A DNA stretch of 64,000 nt from Bacteroidota bacterium (GTDB taxonomy: Bacteria > Bacteroidota > Bacteroidia > Cytophagales > Cyclobacteriaceae). Positions 35,437 through 46,061 of this stretch are shown piece by piece. Numbering within the stretch: the first letter of the stretch is position 1; each line of letters begins with the position of its first letter. The notes under the pieces were generated by a model that had not been told where the DNA came from, made no database searches, and saw nothing but the letters and a program-made list of their open reading frames with translations. The translations under genes and the position numbers were made by a program. The stretch covers positions 1 to 64,000 of the forward strand of contig JAFDYU010000020.1 of NCBI GenBank assembly GCA_018267285.1, in the 5' to 3' direction.

Positions 35437-36906
35437 TTATTTCACAACAGCGGTTAGATCAGGATAAATAGACAATAAATTTTTCACGGCAGCTTCAGAA
35501 ATATCGAGAAGCGGCCCGGGGTAAATTCCGATCAGCACAATTAAGATCACCACCGGAAACAATACCAATCTCTCGTAGTGCGACAAATCGTTTACCAAAG
35601 CAGTAACGCCATTCGTCTCACCCGACATCACTTTTTGATACGTGCGGAACATGTAAACCGCGCCCAAAATCATTGTTGTAGCTGCAATGACTCCAATCCA
35701 CAACTTATATTGAACCAACGAATTGATCAATAAAAATTCGCCTACAAACCCACTTGTTATCGGCAACGCAACACTGCCCAACATAATCACCATAAAAACC
35801 GTTGCAAGCAGTGGTGCCACATTTCGTATTCCGCCCAGTTGTGAAAGGTCTCTCGTTTTTGCGCGGTCGGAAATTATTTCTACCACATAAAATAGACCAA
35901 AGACTACAATGCCATGGCTCACCATTTGAATCATAGCTCCTTGCATCCCAACCACCGTCAGCGTCATCAAACCGGCTGAGATCAGGCCTACGTGAGCAAT
36001 GGATGAATACGCAATTAATCGTTTAAAGTCTTTTTGAACAATGGCAATACACGATGCGTACACAATGCCGATAACCGAGAGCGAGAGCGCAACACCGCCC
36101 CACGTTTTCACGGCCAAAGGTACCATGGGTATCAGCCAACGGATCACACCATAAATTCCCATCTTCAGCATAATGGCGCTCAGCAACATTGTGCCTTCCA
36201 CCGGAGCCACGGTGTACGTATCCGGTTGCCAAGTGTGAAACGGAAAGATTGGCATTTTTATGGCGAAGGCAAGGAATAACGCAACGAATACTAATGCTTG
36301 TTGTGTTGAGCTGAGCAAATGACCTGCATCGTATAAGGCTTGGATTGCAAACGTGTGCTGCCCCGGGGTTTTAAAATACAGGTAGATCAATGCCACCAAC
36401 ATGAATAAACTTCCCGTTAACGTATAGATGAAAAATTTTAATGTAATTCTTCCACGGTTTTCTCCCCCCCACCCCAGGCAGATAAAATAAATGGGGATGA
36501 GTGCTACTTCCCAAAAAATATAAAACAAAAATCCATCGAGCGACACAAACACACCAATCATGGCCGATTGCATCAACAACATTAAACTATAAAAAGACGA
36601 AGGCTTTGAAGTATCCCGGAAGGACGACAAAATTATACCGGGCATCAGTACAGTGGTAAGCAGCACAAGTAATAAACTGATTCCATCGATGCCAACAGAA
36701 AAATTGATTCCGAGTGAAGTTACCCACGGAAGGTTTAAAGCAAATTGAGTTCCCTGTGTCTTATCAAATTGAAAAGCGGTAACCAAAGAAACTGCCAAGA
36801 CTGCCAACGACACCGAAAACGAAATGAACTTAGCAAGAAAAGGCTTCGTTGCTAAAACTACAACAGAAGCAGCGAGCGGAATAAATATCAATAATGCTGT
36901 AAGCAT
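35437..36906 (-). CDS. nuoM: NADH-quinone oxidoreductase subunit M
   Basis: Antiporter-like membrane subunit of complex I, 489 residues, multi-span. Key stretches: the conserved Glu in FYIFWEVALIPIYF and the helix KMPIFPFHTWQPDTYTVAP, typical of NuoM. Length is normal. Lies between nuoL and nuoN with gaps of 9 and 1 bases. Confidence 0.96.
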   Translation of the reverse strand: MLTALLIFIPLAASVVVLATKPFLAKFISFSVSLAVLAVSLVTAFQFDKTQGTQFALNLPWVTSLGINFSVGIDGISLLLVLLTTVLMPGIILSSFRDTSKPSSFYSLMLLMQSAMIGVFVSLDGFLFYIFWEVALIPIYFICLGWGGENRGRITLKFFIYTLTGSLFMLVALIYLYFKTPGQHTFAIQALYDAGHLLSSTQQALVFVALFLAFAIKMPIFPFHTWQPDTYTVAPVEGTMLLSAIMLKMGIYGVIRWLIPMVPLAVKTWGGVALSLSVIGIVYASCIAIVQKDFKRLIAYSSIAHVGLISAGLMTLTVVGMQGAMIQMVSHGIVVFGLFYVVEIISDRAKTRDLSQLGGIRNVAPLLATVFMVIMLGSVALPITSGFVGEFLLINSLVQYKLWIGVIAATTMILGAVYMFRTYQKVMSGETNGVTALVNDLSHYERLVLFPVVILIVLIGIYPGPLLDISEAAVKNLLSIYPDLTAVVK

Positions 36907-36915
36907 AGGTCTATA

Positions 36916-38823
36916 TCAACGTGTATACGAAAAAGCAATTACCAAAATCACACCCATCACCATTACAAAAATGTAATACCCCAAATATCCATTTTGCAGA
37001 CGCCTGAAAGTAGCGCTCCAATCGTTTAACGATTCGTGAATCAAGTTTACCAAACGGTCGATACCCGATTTTTCGATCACGATATCAAACAATTTAGATA
37101 ACCAAAACAGAGGCTTTACAATAACTGTATCATAAATTTCATCTACATAATACTTGCGATAAAGGGTTTTGTGTAACGTACTGAGCTCTGCACCTTCGGC
37201 AGCAGGAACATGAGCTTTGCTTACGTAGCGTGAATAGGCAAATACAATAATCGCTAATGTAAAAGCCACGATCGTTCCCATCAAAGCATATTCTGTTACG
37301 TGGCTCAAATGATGTTCCACCCTTAACTCTTTAGATGATGCAAACACAGGCGATAAGAAATTAGAAATCCAGTTGCCGCCACCAAACAATTCGGGTAGCC
37401 CCATAAAGCCACCAACCGTACTGAGCACCGCCAAAATAATAAGTGGAACCGTCATTGATTTCGGAGACTCGTGGATGTGATGCATGGCCTCTTCACCGGC
37501 ACGTTCTTTTCCAAAAAAAGTAAGGAACAGCAACCGGAACATATAAAATACGGTAAGCAGTGAGGCCAGAACAGCAATACCCCACGCAACCGGGCTTTGT
37601 TGAAAGGCATTTGCCAGAATTTCATCTTTTGAAAAGAACCCGGCAAAAGGCGGAATCCCTGAAATTGCCAACACACCAATTAGAAACGTGACGTACGTAA
37701 CCGATATATATTTTTTTAGCCCTCCCATACTGCGGATGTCTTGTTGACCGTGCAGCGCATGAATAACCGAGCCGGCACCAAGAAACAACAATGCTTTGAA
37801 AAATGCATGCGTAGCCATGTGGAAAATTCCGGAAGCGTAAGCACCCACGCCCAAAGCAACAAACATCAACCCCAACTGGCTAACGGTGGAATACGCGAGA
37901 ACTTTTTTTATGTCGTTTTGTGTAAGTGCAATGGTTGCTGCAAACAGAGCGGTGACCAAACCCGTAACCAGCACCAGTTCCATTGCCACCGGAGAAAGTG
38001 AATACAAAATATTATTTCTTGCCACCATGTAAACTCCGGCTGTTACCATAGTAGCTGCGTGTATCAAAGCCGATACAGGAGTTGGGCCGGCCATCGCATC
38101 GGGTAGCCACGTGTAGAGCGGAATCTGTGCACTCTTGCCCATTGCTCCAATGAATAGTAAAGTAGTTACTAATGTTACCCACCATTCACCTTGCGAAATG
38201 TTGGAGGCAGCGGAAAAAACAGTTTTGTAGTCAATGCTCCCAAAGTGGGTGAAAATCAAAATCACGCCAACGATCAAACCGAGATCGCCCACCCGGTTCA
38301 TAATAAATGCTTTGTTGGCGGCATCGTTATAGTCTTGGTTCTTGAACCAGAATCCGATCAACAAATAAGAGCAAAGCCCAACACCTTCCCAGCCCACAAA
38401 CATGAGCAAGTAATTACTGCCCATTACCAACAAGAGCATGAAAAACACAAACAAATTTAAGTACGAAAAAAATCGGTTGAAGGCAGCATCATCGTGCATA
38501 TAGCCTACCGAGTAAACATGGATTAGAAAACCAATGCCGGTGATGATGAGCAACATCAAGGAAGAAAGCGGATCAATCAAGAAGCTGATGCTCGAACTAA
38601 AGCTGCCCGCACTAATCCAGCGAAACAGAGTAGCTTCCATTGGGGCAGCACCGTACAGCAATTTCACAAACAAGGTGATCGAAAAACAGAAGGATACAAA
38701 CACGGATGTACAGCCGATTAAAGCTGCAAATCCTTTTACCAATCTCTTTCCGCTTAAGGCAATGAAAAGAAACCCAAGCAGGGGCAGGATCGGAATCAAA
38801 AATATCATAGCATTTACACTCAT
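36916..38823 (-). CDS. nuoL: NADH-quinone oxidoreductase subunit L
   Basis: Largest antiporter-like subunit of complex I, 635 residues, carrying the long lateral helix at its C-terminal end. Conserved stretches: [19 protein letters not shown] and [31 protein letters not shown] (given as its two ends, about residues 225-255). Its start overlaps the nuoK stop by 4 bases. Confidence 0.97.
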   Translation of the reverse strand: MSVNAMIFLIPILPLLGFLFIALSGKRLVKGFAALIGCTSVFVSFCFSITLFVKLLYGAAPMEATLFRWISAGSFSSSISFLIDPLSSLMLLIITGIGFLIHVYSVGYMHDDAAFNRFFSYLNLFVFFMLLLVMGSNYLLMFVGWEGVGLCSYLLIGFWFKNQDYNDAANKAFIMNRVGDLGLIVGVILIFTHFGSIDYKTVFSAASNISQGEWWVTLVTTLLFIGAMGKSAQIPLYTWLPDAMAGPTPVSALIHAATMVTAGVYMVARNNILYSLSPVAMELVLVTGLVTALFAATIALTQNDIKKVLAYSTVSQLGLMFVALGVGAYASGIFHMATHAFFKALLFLGAGSVIHALHGQQDIRSMGGLKKYISVTYVTFLIGVLAISGIPPFAGFFSKDEILANAFQQSPVAWGIAVLASLLTVFYMFRLLFLTFFGKERAGEEAMHHIHESPKSMTVPLIILAVLSTVGGFMGLPELFGGGNWISNFLSPVFASSKELRVEHHLSHVTEYALMGTIVAFTLAIIVFAYSRYVSKAHVPAAEGAELSTLHKTLYRKYYVDEIYDTVIVKPLFWLSKLFDIVIEKSGIDRLVNLIHESLNDWSATFRRLQNGYLGYYIFVMVMGVILVIAFSYTR

Positions 38824-39125
38824 CCTTTCAATCGGTTCAAAATATCTATGTCAACTGATTTTGTCTTACGATACATCATCACTAAAATGGCAAGGCCTAC
38901 GGCAACTTCGGCAGCAGCTACTGCCATAATAAAAAATACAAATACCTGGCCGCGTGAATCGTTTAATTGACTGGAGAACGCCACCATTAACAAATTCACC
39001 GCATTCAACATCAACTCGATGCAAGCAAAAATGATGATGGCATTTCTACGGTAGAGAACTCCCAATACTCCTATGCCAAAGAGTACTGCACTTAGCCAAA
39101 TATAGTAGTCAATAGGTATTTTCAA
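38820..39125 (-). CDS. nuoK: NADH-quinone oxidoreductase subunit K
   Basis: Small membrane subunit of complex I, 101 residues with three spans. The conserved Glu lies in [14 protein letters not shown] and a second in [13 protein letters not shown], the pair thought to line the proton path. Overlaps nuoL by 4 bases, showing translational coupling. Confidence 0.97.
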   Translation of the reverse strand: MKIPIDYYIWLSAVLFGIGVLGVLYRRNAIIIFACIELMLNAVNLLMVAFSSQLNDSRGQVFVFFIMAVAAAEVAVGLAILVMMYRKTKSVDIDILNRLKG

Positions 39126-39140
39126 GGGTTGTAGTGTTTG

Positions 39141-39668
39141 TTATTGGTTGTTGGGTTCGTTTATATCAACTGTAGTTTTTTTTGTATCCGTTTTACCGAC
39201 CATCACCACGCCCACCATGGCTGCAAGCAACAATATGGACGAGATTTCGAAGGGCAATAAAAATTCGGTGAACAGAATTCTGCCCAGTGTTTTTACATAA
39301 CCGATATCGCCACCCGTGCGGGGTATGGCCTGCGATGCCCCCCGGAGCGTACCCACCAACACCGTCATTAAAATGCCACCACAAATTACTGCCGCTATTT
39401 TTGCAAGATTTTTTTTGTGCGGTTCATCCTCGTGATTAAGATTCAACAGCATAATCACATATAAAAACAAGACCATAATTGCACCTGCATAAACGATGAC
39501 GTGCACCACCGCAAGGAATTGCGCGTTCAATAAAATGTAATGACCTGCAATAGCAAAAAACGTAACGATTAGATACAGCACGCTATAAATTGGGTTTTTC
39601 GAAAACACCACGAGCAGTGCCGAGAAGATGGCTACGAACGACAGGAAATAGAATACGTAAAGTGTCAC
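39141..39668 (-). CDS. nuoJ: NADH-quinone oxidoreductase subunit J
   Basis: Membrane subunit of complex I, 175 residues with five hydrophobic spans. The conserved run VVHVIVYAGAIMVLFLYVIML is present near residue 55, including the pi-bulge helix. The C-terminus is hydrophilic. Confidence 0.95.
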   Translation of the reverse strand: MTLYVFYFLSFVAIFSALLVVFSKNPIYSVLYLIVTFFAIAGHYILLNAQFLAVVHVIVYAGAIMVLFLYVIMLLNLNHEDEPHKKNLAKIAAVICGGILMTVLVGTLRGASQAIPRTGGDIGYVKTLGRILFTEFLLPFEISSILLLAAMVGVVMVGKTDTKKTTVDINEPNNQ

Positions 39669-39672
39669 TGAA

Positions 39673-40236
39673 TTATCGGTTGTGGCTTAATAATTTATGT
39701 TTTTTAAACTCCAGCACAGCGGGAGTTTGTCTTTTTGTTACGTCAATACGTTTGTCCACAGCCTCTACCAACTTATCTTTTCCATAAATAAATGCGTTGC
39801 GCGAATAATCCGTGCTTTCAATTCGGTCGGTTAGAAAGATAGCTTCCTTGGGGCATGCCTCTTCGCACAGCCCGCAAAAAATGCAGCGCAGCATATTAAT
39901 TTCGTACACAGTTGCATATTTCTCTTCGCGGTACAAATGTTCTTCTCCTTTCTTGCGTTCGGCAGCCGTCATGGTGATCGCTTCTGCCGGGCAGGCCACC
40001 GCACAAAGCCCGCAGGCCGTGCAACGTTCAGCACCGTGTTCATCTCGTTTCAACACATGCTGCCCTCGCCACACCGCACTGATCTCGCGTTTTACTTCGG
40101 GAAATCTTACCGTAGCTTTTCTGCGAAACAAATGCTTGATGGTGATGATCGTGCCACCCACAATAGCCGGGAGGTAAATCCGTTCCCAGAAATTCATCTC
40201 TTTTTTTACAACAACTTTCGATCTATTGGTAAGCAT
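39673..40236 (-). CDS. nuoI: NADH-quinone oxidoreductase subunit I
   Basis: Iron-sulfur subunit carrying clusters N6a and N6b, 187 residues. Both ferredoxin-type motifs are whole: CTACGLCAVACPAEAI and CIFCGLCEEACPKEAI. It passes electrons from the peripheral arm to NuoB. Sits 4 bases before nuoJ. Confidence 0.97.
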   Translation of the reverse strand: MLTNRSKVVVKKEMNFWERIYLPAIVGGTIITIKHLFRRKATVRFPEVKREISAVWRGQHVLKRDEHGAERCTACGLCAVACPAEAITMTAAERKKGEEHLYREEKYATVYEINMLRCIFCGLCEEACPKEAIFLTDRIESTDYSRNAFIYGKDKLVEAVDKRIDVTKRQTPAVLEFKKHKLLSHNR

Positions 40237-40243
40237 CTATCCT

Positions 40244-41284
40244 CTATTTAAAAACCAACGAAACTAACCCGGTCAGGGCAATATTAAAAATGGCCAACGG
40301 TATCATCATCTTCCACCCTAAGTTCATCAGTTGGTCGTAGCGGAAGCGTGGAATAGTCCAGCGGATCCACATGAAAAAGAAAATGAAGAACACAATTTTG
40401 CCAAAGAAGAATCCGGTTCCGATAACGGTGATCCAATTCGAGCTTAATCCCAGGTCATTCATAAACGGAAAATTGAATCCTCCAAAATAAAGCGTGGAGA
40501 TTACTGCCGATGAAATAAACATGTTGATGTACTCGGCAAAAAGATAAAGGCCGAGTTTCATGCTGCTGTATTCGGTGTGATAACCGCCTACCAATTCGGT
40601 TTCGCACTCGGGCAAATCGAAGGGGGTTCTGTTGCATTCTGCGAAAGCACAAACCAAAAAAATCAAAAAGCCAAGCGGCTGGTACACTACGTTCCATAAA
40701 TTCCAGTCGCTGCCAACGCCACCAGCCTGTTGCAAGCTGATCTCGCGAAGGCTGAGTGTACCCGTCATTAATATCAATGCAATGATGGCAAGCCCCATGG
40801 AGATTTCGTAACTGATCATTTGTGCCGATGCACGAATGGCCCCAATCAACGAGAATTTATTATTTGATGACCAGCCTCCGACCATGATACCGTAAACACC
40901 GATGGAGGCAACACCAAATACATATAGTATACCCACGTTGAGATCGGTAATTTGTAAAACGTATTCTTTGCCATCAAGCCAAAGTGTGTTTCCCCACGGC
41001 ACGACAACACCCGTCATCAATGCAGTAAGCATGGCCAGGCTTGGCCCCAAAATAAAAAGGGTTTTGTTCGATACGTTGGGTATAATTTCTTCTTTGAAGA
41101 AAAACTTTGCACCATCTGCCAGAGGTTGAAGCAACCCGAATGGGCCAGCCCTATCGGGGCCGATGCGGTCTTGCAAGAAGGCCGCCACTTTTCGTTCGGC
41201 ATACGTTGAATATGCGGCCACTGCAAGCGTTACCGTGAAGATGATGAGAACTAAAATTCCTTTATAGGTTAATAACGCGATCAT
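40244..41284 (-). CDS. nuoH: NADH-quinone oxidoreductase subunit H
   Basis: Membrane subunit at the arm junction that forms the quinone tunnel, 346 residues. Signature blocks: AERKVAAFLQDRIGPDRAGP, GLLQPLADGAKFFFKEE and FDLPECETELVGGYHTEYS. Its start overlaps the nuoG stop by 4 bases. Confidence 0.97.
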   Translation of the reverse strand: MIALLTYKGILVLIIFTVTLAVAAYSTYAERKVAAFLQDRIGPDRAGPFGLLQPLADGAKFFFKEEIIPNVSNKTLFILGPSLAMLTALMTGVVVPWGNTLWLDGKEYVLQITDLNVGILYVFGVASIGVYGIMVGGWSSNNKFSLIGAIRASAQMISYEISMGLAIIALILMTGTLSLREISLQQAGGVGSDWNLWNVVYQPLGFLIFLVCAFAECNRTPFDLPECETELVGGYHTEYSSMKLGLYLFAEYINMFISSAVISTLYFGGFNFPFMNDLGLSSNWITVIGTGFFFGKIVFFIFFFMWIRWTIPRFRYDQLMNLGWKMMIPLAIFNIALTGLVSLVFK

Positions 41285-42315
41285 CCTTGATTGTTTTCAT
41301 GGTTATCTGTCTGAGTAAGCCCATTGCCTTCGGTTAGGTGTTTCTTTCCACTCTGAAATTCCAACTGCCTTTCCACTTCTTTCTTCAATTTTATCAAATC
41401 GATTTTTTCGTAATGGTTTTGAGAAATCACTGAATGATGATCGATGTGCCGTGGGCCTTCCACCGTCCAGTCGTTAATGTTTTTATGTTCGAAGCGGCAC
41501 TCGTTGCAAATAAATTCTTTCACTTCACCGTGCTGATCTTTGCGTCCCGTAACCCGAAGCACATCGTCTCCTTTCATCCACAATACCACTTTGCCCGAAC
41601 ACTTTGAACAATTACGATGTGCATCCATTGGTTTAGTGAACCACACCCTGCTTTTAAAACGGAAGGTTCGGTCGGTCAATGCGCCTACCGGGCAAACGTC
41701 AATCATATTGCCGGAGAAATCATTGTCCACTGCTTTCTGAATATAGGTGCTGATCTCGGCCCTGTCACCGCGGTCGAGTACACCGTGTACCCGTTCTTTT
41801 GTTAATTGATTGGCTACAAAAACACAACGGTAGCACAAGATGCAGCGCGTCATGTGCAATTTTATTTTATCGCCAATGTCAATCTTCTCAAAAGTCCTAC
41901 GTTCAAATTCGTAACGAGAAGTTGATAGCCCATGTTCGTACGACAGATTTTGCAAGTCGCACTCACCCGCCTGATCGCAGATGGGGCAGTCGAGCGGATG
42001 GTTGATCAGCAACATTTCTACCACACCCTTTCGTGCCTCCAACACATCGGGTGACGTGATATTTTGAACCACCATGCCATCGGCAACCGGTGTACGGCAC
42101 GAAGCAACCAACTTTGGCATGGGGCGTGGGTCTTTAGCGGAACCTTGAGCTACTTTAACAAGACACACACGGCACTTGCCTCCGGTCTCTTTCAATGAAG
42201 AATAGTAACACATGGCAGGTGGAACAATTTTGCCTCCGATCTGCCGGGCCGCATTGAGAATCGTAGTGCCATCGGGTACTTCAACTTCAATTCCGTCTAT
42301 TGTTAACTTTGCCAT
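41281..42315 (-). CDS. nuoG: NADH-quinone oxidoreductase subunit G, short form
   Basis: Carries the iron-sulfur part of NuoG in only 344 residues. Cluster ligands: N1b at C36, C48, C51, C73; N5 at H106, C110, C113, C119; N4 at C158, C161, C164, C208; and a fourth set C236, C239, C270, C273 at the place of the Fe4S4 domain of molybdopterin enzymes. It then ends with a charged tail, so the large molybdopterin-oxidoreductase-like domain of ordinary NuoG (over 650 residues) is absent. No frameshifted continuation follows, since nuoH begins at once. The electron path residues are kept, so it is probably functional. Confidence 0.93.
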   Translation of the reverse strand: MAKLTIDGIEVEVPDGTTILNAARQIGGKIVPPAMCYYSSLKETGGKCRVCLVKVAQGSAKDPRPMPKLVASCRTPVADGMVVQNITSPDVLEARKGVVEMLLINHPLDCPICDQAGECDLQNLSYEHGLSTSRYEFERRTFEKIDIGDKIKLHMTRCILCYRCVFVANQLTKERVHGVLDRGDRAEISTYIQKAVDNDFSGNMIDVCPVGALTDRTFRFKSRVWFTKPMDAHRNCSKCSGKVVLWMKGDDVLRVTGRKDQHGEVKEFICNECRFEHKNINDWTVEGPRHIDHHSVISQNHYEKIDLIKLKKEVERQLEFQSGKKHLTEGNGLTQTDNHENNQG

Positions 42316-42391
42316 TTTCTTTGTTAGTCGATCGTTATTAGTTGATGGTGAATTCTTTCATTATAGACAATCATCAACTAACAAACATTTT

Positions 42392-43699
42392 TTAAACATG
42401 TGCTAATTCTAAACTATTCATCACTGCTTCCTCAAACTCTTTTCTAAAATGACGGATTGCACTTGCCACCGGCCAGGCGGCTGCATCGCCCAATGGGCAA
42501 ATGGTATTTCCTTCAATCTTGCGCTGTACATCCCACAACAAATCAATGTCTTCTTTCTTAGCGTGGCCATCGCGAAAGCGATGAAGAATTTTTTCCATCC
42601 ACCCGGTACCTTCCCGGCAAGGGCTGCATTGGCCACACGACTCGTGATGGTAGAATCTGGCAAACGTGTAAAGGTTTTCTACCACGCTTGCGGTTTCATC
42701 CAGCACGATAAATCCACCTGACCCTAACATGGTGCCGGTGGCAAAGCCTCCATCGGCAAGCGACTCGTACGTCATCAGGCGGGGCTCACCTTTTGCCGTT
42801 TTTAAAATCAAATCGGTGGGCAAGATGGGCACAGAAGATCCTCCGGCAATAACGGCCTTCAGCTTTCTCCCTTTCCAAATTCCACCGCAATATTCTTCTG
42901 AGTAAATAAACTCTTCAACCGGCACACCGAGTTCAATTTCGTAAACTCCGGGTTTATTGATATGCCCGCTTGCCGAAATCAATTTAGTACCGGTGCTTTT
43001 ACCAACCCCAATCTTAGAATACTCATCGCCTCCCATATTTACAATGGGAACAACCGCAGCAATAGTCTCAACATTATTTACAACCGTTGGGCAAGCATAC
43101 AAACCGGCAACCGCTGGGAAAGGAGGCTTCAATCTTGGATTGCCCCTTTTGCCCTCGAGTGATTCAAGCAGAGCCGTTTCTTCACCACAGATGTACGCAC
43201 CGGCTCCCGCATGTACGTACAGATCAAGCGAATAATCAGTGCCCAGAATATTTTTTCCAAGAAAACCTTTTGCGTAGGCTTCCTCAATTGCCTTTTCAAG
43301 AATCATGGCAACATACATGTACTCACCACGGATGTAGATATACGAAGTCTTCGCACCCAGGGCATAACTCGATGTAATCATTCCCTCAATCAAAGCGTGA
43401 GGAATTTTCTCCATCAGGTAACGATCTTTAAACGTACCGGGCTCACTCTCATCGGCATTGCACACCAGGTATCGGGGTTTTTCTGATTTTTTGTCAATGA
43501 AACTCCACTTCATGCCCGTAGGGAAACCGGCACCACCTCTGCCCCTCAATCCCGATTTTTTCACTTCTTCGGTAACGTCATCGGGCTTCATAGTCTTCAG
43601 GGCTTTCTCAACGGAAGCATATCCACCCTTCTTCCGATATACTTCAAAAGTCTGAATGCCGGGTTCGTTAATATGTTCTAAAAGTAATTTTCTACCCAT
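42392..43699 (-). CDS. nuoF: NADH-quinone oxidoreductase subunit F
   Basis: NADH- and FMN-binding subunit, 435 residues. FMN site GRGGAGFPTGMKW; NADH-site GAGAYICGEETALLESLEG; cluster N3 ligands in ESCGQCSPCREGTGW and the later NTICPLGD. Followed by a 76-base spacer before nuoG. Confidence 0.97.
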   Translation of the reverse strand: MGRKLLLEHINEPGIQTFEVYRKKGGYASVEKALKTMKPDDVTEEVKKSGLRGRGGAGFPTGMKWSFIDKKSEKPRYLVCNADESEPGTFKDRYLMEKIPHALIEGMITSSYALGAKTSYIYIRGEYMYVAMILEKAIEEAYAKGFLGKNILGTDYSLDLYVHAGAGAYICGEETALLESLEGKRGNPRLKPPFPAVAGLYACPTVVNNVETIAAVVPIVNMGGDEYSKIGVGKSTGTKLISASGHINKPGVYEIELGVPVEEFIYSEEYCGGIWKGRKLKAVIAGGSSVPILPTDLILKTAKGEPRLMTYESLADGGFATGTMLGSGGFIVLDETASVVENLYTFARFYHHESCGQCSPCREGTGWMEKILHRFRDGHAKKEDIDLLWDVQRKIEGNTICPLGDAAAWPVASAIRHFRKEFEEAVMNSLELAHV

Positions 43700-43764
43700 G
43701 GTCTTTCTGGTATAAGTTATTTGCTAAAAGTTAGTTGGATCATTGAACGGTTAACTTTTAACAT

Positions 43765-44292
43765 TTAACTGTTAACTAAAGATTTCAAATAAGAACTTCT
43801 TTCGTTTTTAGTTCTGAGCTTATCTAATAATTCATCCACTTTATCAATCGTGAGGTTTTCATGAAAGTCGGCACCGCATTGAAGCATGGGTGCTGTGCCG
43901 CACGACCCCAAACACTCTACAGTTTTTAAAGTAAACATTCCGTCTGCAGTGGTCTCTCCCACTTCAATATTTAATTTCTTTTTCAGGTGATCGACAATCT
44001 CATTCGAGCCCCGCAACCAACACGAACTGGTCTGGCAAACTTCGAGCAAACATTTTCCCACCGGCTTGGTGTTGTACATAGAATAAAATGTTGCCACCTC
44101 GTAAACTTCAATAGGTTTAACGCTTAACAGCGATGCAACATAATCCATCACCTCCGTACTTAACCAGCCGTCAAATTCAGATTGTGCCAAATGCAACATC
44201 GTTAGCATTGCCGATTTTTGTTTCCCCTGCGGATAACGGCCAATAATCTGGTTTGCTTTTGCTAAGGCTGTCTCAGAAAATTTTATTTCCAT
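43765..44292 (-). CDS. nuoE: NADH-quinone oxidoreductase subunit E
   Basis: Thioredoxin-fold subunit carrying the 2Fe-2S cluster N1a, 175 residues. Ligands are C86 and C91 in EVCQTSSCW, and C127 and C131 in VECLGSCG. Spacers of about 63-65 bases flank it on both sides and contain repeated taac/gtta words. Confidence 0.96.
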   Translation of the reverse strand: MEIKFSETALAKANQIIGRYPQGKQKSAMLTMLHLAQSEFDGWLSTEVMDYVASLLSVKPIEVYEVATFYSMYNTKPVGKCLLEVCQTSSCWLRGSNEIVDHLKKKLNIEVGETTADGMFTLKTVECLGSCGTAPMLQCGADFHENLTIDKVDELLDKLRTKNERSSYLKSLVNS

Positions 44293-44355
44293 TATTCTTA
44301 AACGATATCTGTTAAATTGTTCTATTAACTTAACTATCTATTTATATTAACTACC

Positions 44356-45561
44356 TCATGCATCTAATTCTCCGGCAATTACATTCATACTGCTCATAGT
44401 CAATATGGCGTCCGACAGCATCGATCCTTTAATCATCTCCGGGTAGGCCTGGTAAAAGATAAAACAAGGCCTTCTGAAATGCAGCCTGAACGGTGTTCTT
44501 CCTCCGTCACTAATCAAATAAAATCCAAGCTCACCGTTACCACCTTCTACACAATGATAGACTTCTCCTTTTGGTATATCTGTTTCGCCCATCACAATTT
44601 TGAAATGGTAGATCAATGCTTCCATGTCGTTGTAAACTTCTTCTTTGGGCGGCAGGTAAAATTCGGGAACCTTTCCGTGAAAGGGACCCTCGGGTAGTTT
44701 TGCAATAGCTTGTTTGATGATACTCAAACTTTGCCACATCTCTTCTTGCCGTACCATAAAACGATCGTACACATCACCATTTTTACCTATCGGGATGATA
44801 AAATCAAAATCTTCGTACGATGAGTACGGGTTAGCTACACGCACATCGTAATCTACACCGGCCGCTCGGAGGTTGGGGCCTGTGAAGCTATAATTCAGTG
44901 CTTTTTCGGCTGTAATGCCACCCGCCCCAATGGTGCGATCCATGAAAATGCGATTGCGGTTAAGCAGGCCTTCAAATTCTTTCAACACCACCGGAAATTC
45001 ATTTAAAAACCTGTTGATTTTCTCCCAGGCTTTAGGCGAAAAGTCTCTTTCAAAACCACCAATGCGACCGATGTTGCTCGTTAAGCGTGCGCCACAAATC
45101 TCTTCGTAAATCTCGTACACCAACTCGCGCTGCTGAAACATATAAACGAAGCCTGTGAGAGCGCCCGTGTCCACACCAATCACGGCATTGCAGATCAAGT
45201 GGTCGGTGATCCGAGCCAACTCCATGATAATCACTCGCAAATACTGAACTCGTTTGGGTATTTCAACTCCGAGCAATTTTTCTACAGCCATGTGCCAACC
45301 TATGTTATTGATGGGAGCAGAACAATAATTGAGTCGGTCGGTGATGGGTGTAATCTGGTTGTAGGGCCTGCGCTCGGCCAGTTTTTCGAATGCCCGATGA
45401 ATATAGCCAATGGTGGGCGTGGATTCTACAATCACTTCGCCATCCATCTTCAGTACATTTTGAAAAATGCCGTGCGTGGCCGGGTGGGTAGGCCCTAAGT
45501 TGAGGTACGAATACTGCTTCTCCCCTTCTATAACTTGCGCTATCGGTTCGTTCTGCATCAT
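44356..45561 (-). CDS. nuoD: NADH-quinone oxidoreductase subunit D
   Basis: 49-kDa-type subunit that forms the quinone pocket with NuoB, 401 residues. Family blocks: LNLGPTHPATHGIFQNVL, IGYIHRAFEKLAE, and DRTIGAGGITAEKAL. Not fused to NuoC. Its start overlaps the nuoC stop by 4 bases. Confidence 0.97.
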   Translation of the reverse strand: MMQNEPIAQVIEGEKQYSYLNLGPTHPATHGIFQNVLKMDGEVIVESTPTIGYIHRAFEKLAERRPYNQITPITDRLNYCSAPINNIGWHMAVEKLLGVEIPKRVQYLRVIIMELARITDHLICNAVIGVDTGALTGFVYMFQQRELVYEIYEEICGARLTSNIGRIGGFERDFSPKAWEKINRFLNEFPVVLKEFEGLLNRNRIFMDRTIGAGGITAEKALNYSFTGPNLRAAGVDYDVRVANPYSSYEDFDFIIPIGKNGDVYDRFMVRQEEMWQSLSIIKQAIAKLPEGPFHGKVPEFYLPPKEEVYNDMEALIYHFKIVMGETDIPKGEVYHCVEGGNGELGFYLISDGGRTPFRLHFRRPCFIFYQAYPEMIKGSMLSDAILTMSSMNVIAGELDA

Positions 45562-46061
45562 CGGCCAAACATTAAGTCATTTTTATCTTCACGCGATTGG
45601 TCTTCAAGCGGATATTCTTTTCGCAACGGAAAGATCAGCATCTCATCCACATTCAAAATTCGTTTTAGGTTTGGATGGCCTTCAAAATTTACCCCGAAAA
45701 AATCGTACGTTTCGCGCTCCATCCAATTAGCCGCAGCAAAAACAGGAGTCAGCGTTTTTACCGAAGGGTTATCTGCCGATAAAAAAATCTTTAACCTAAT
45801 TCGCTGGTTGCTTACCAAGTTGTGAAGTTGGTACATCACCGCAATTTGGTTTTGATCGGGGTAATGGATCCCGCAAAGGGTTGTAAGAAATTGAAATTTA
45901 GTATCTGGATGCCGGTAGAGATGATGGATAAGGTCGATCACTTTATCTTTCTTCACAATCAACGTAAAAAAATCTTTGATCACCCCCGACTGGATGATCT
46001 CACCTTCAAATTTTTCATTGATGACGGAAACAATTTTTTCCTGCTGTGCGGCTTCCATCAT
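45558..46061 (-). CDS. nuoC: NADH-quinone oxidoreductase subunit C
   Basis: 30-kDa-type subunit, 167 residues. Family signature [20 protein letters not shown] followed by [12 protein letters not shown]. Overlaps nuoD and nuoB by 4 bases each, the tightest coupled part of the operon. Confidence 0.96.
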   Translation of the reverse strand: MMEAAQQEKIVSVINEKFEGEIIQSGVIKDFFTLIVKKDKVIDLIHHLYRHPDTKFQFLTTLCGIHYPDQNQIAVMYQLHNLVSNQRIRLKIFLSADNPSVKTLTPVFAAANWMERETYDFFGVNFEGHPNLKRILNVDEMLIFPLRKEYPLEDQSREDKNDLMFGR

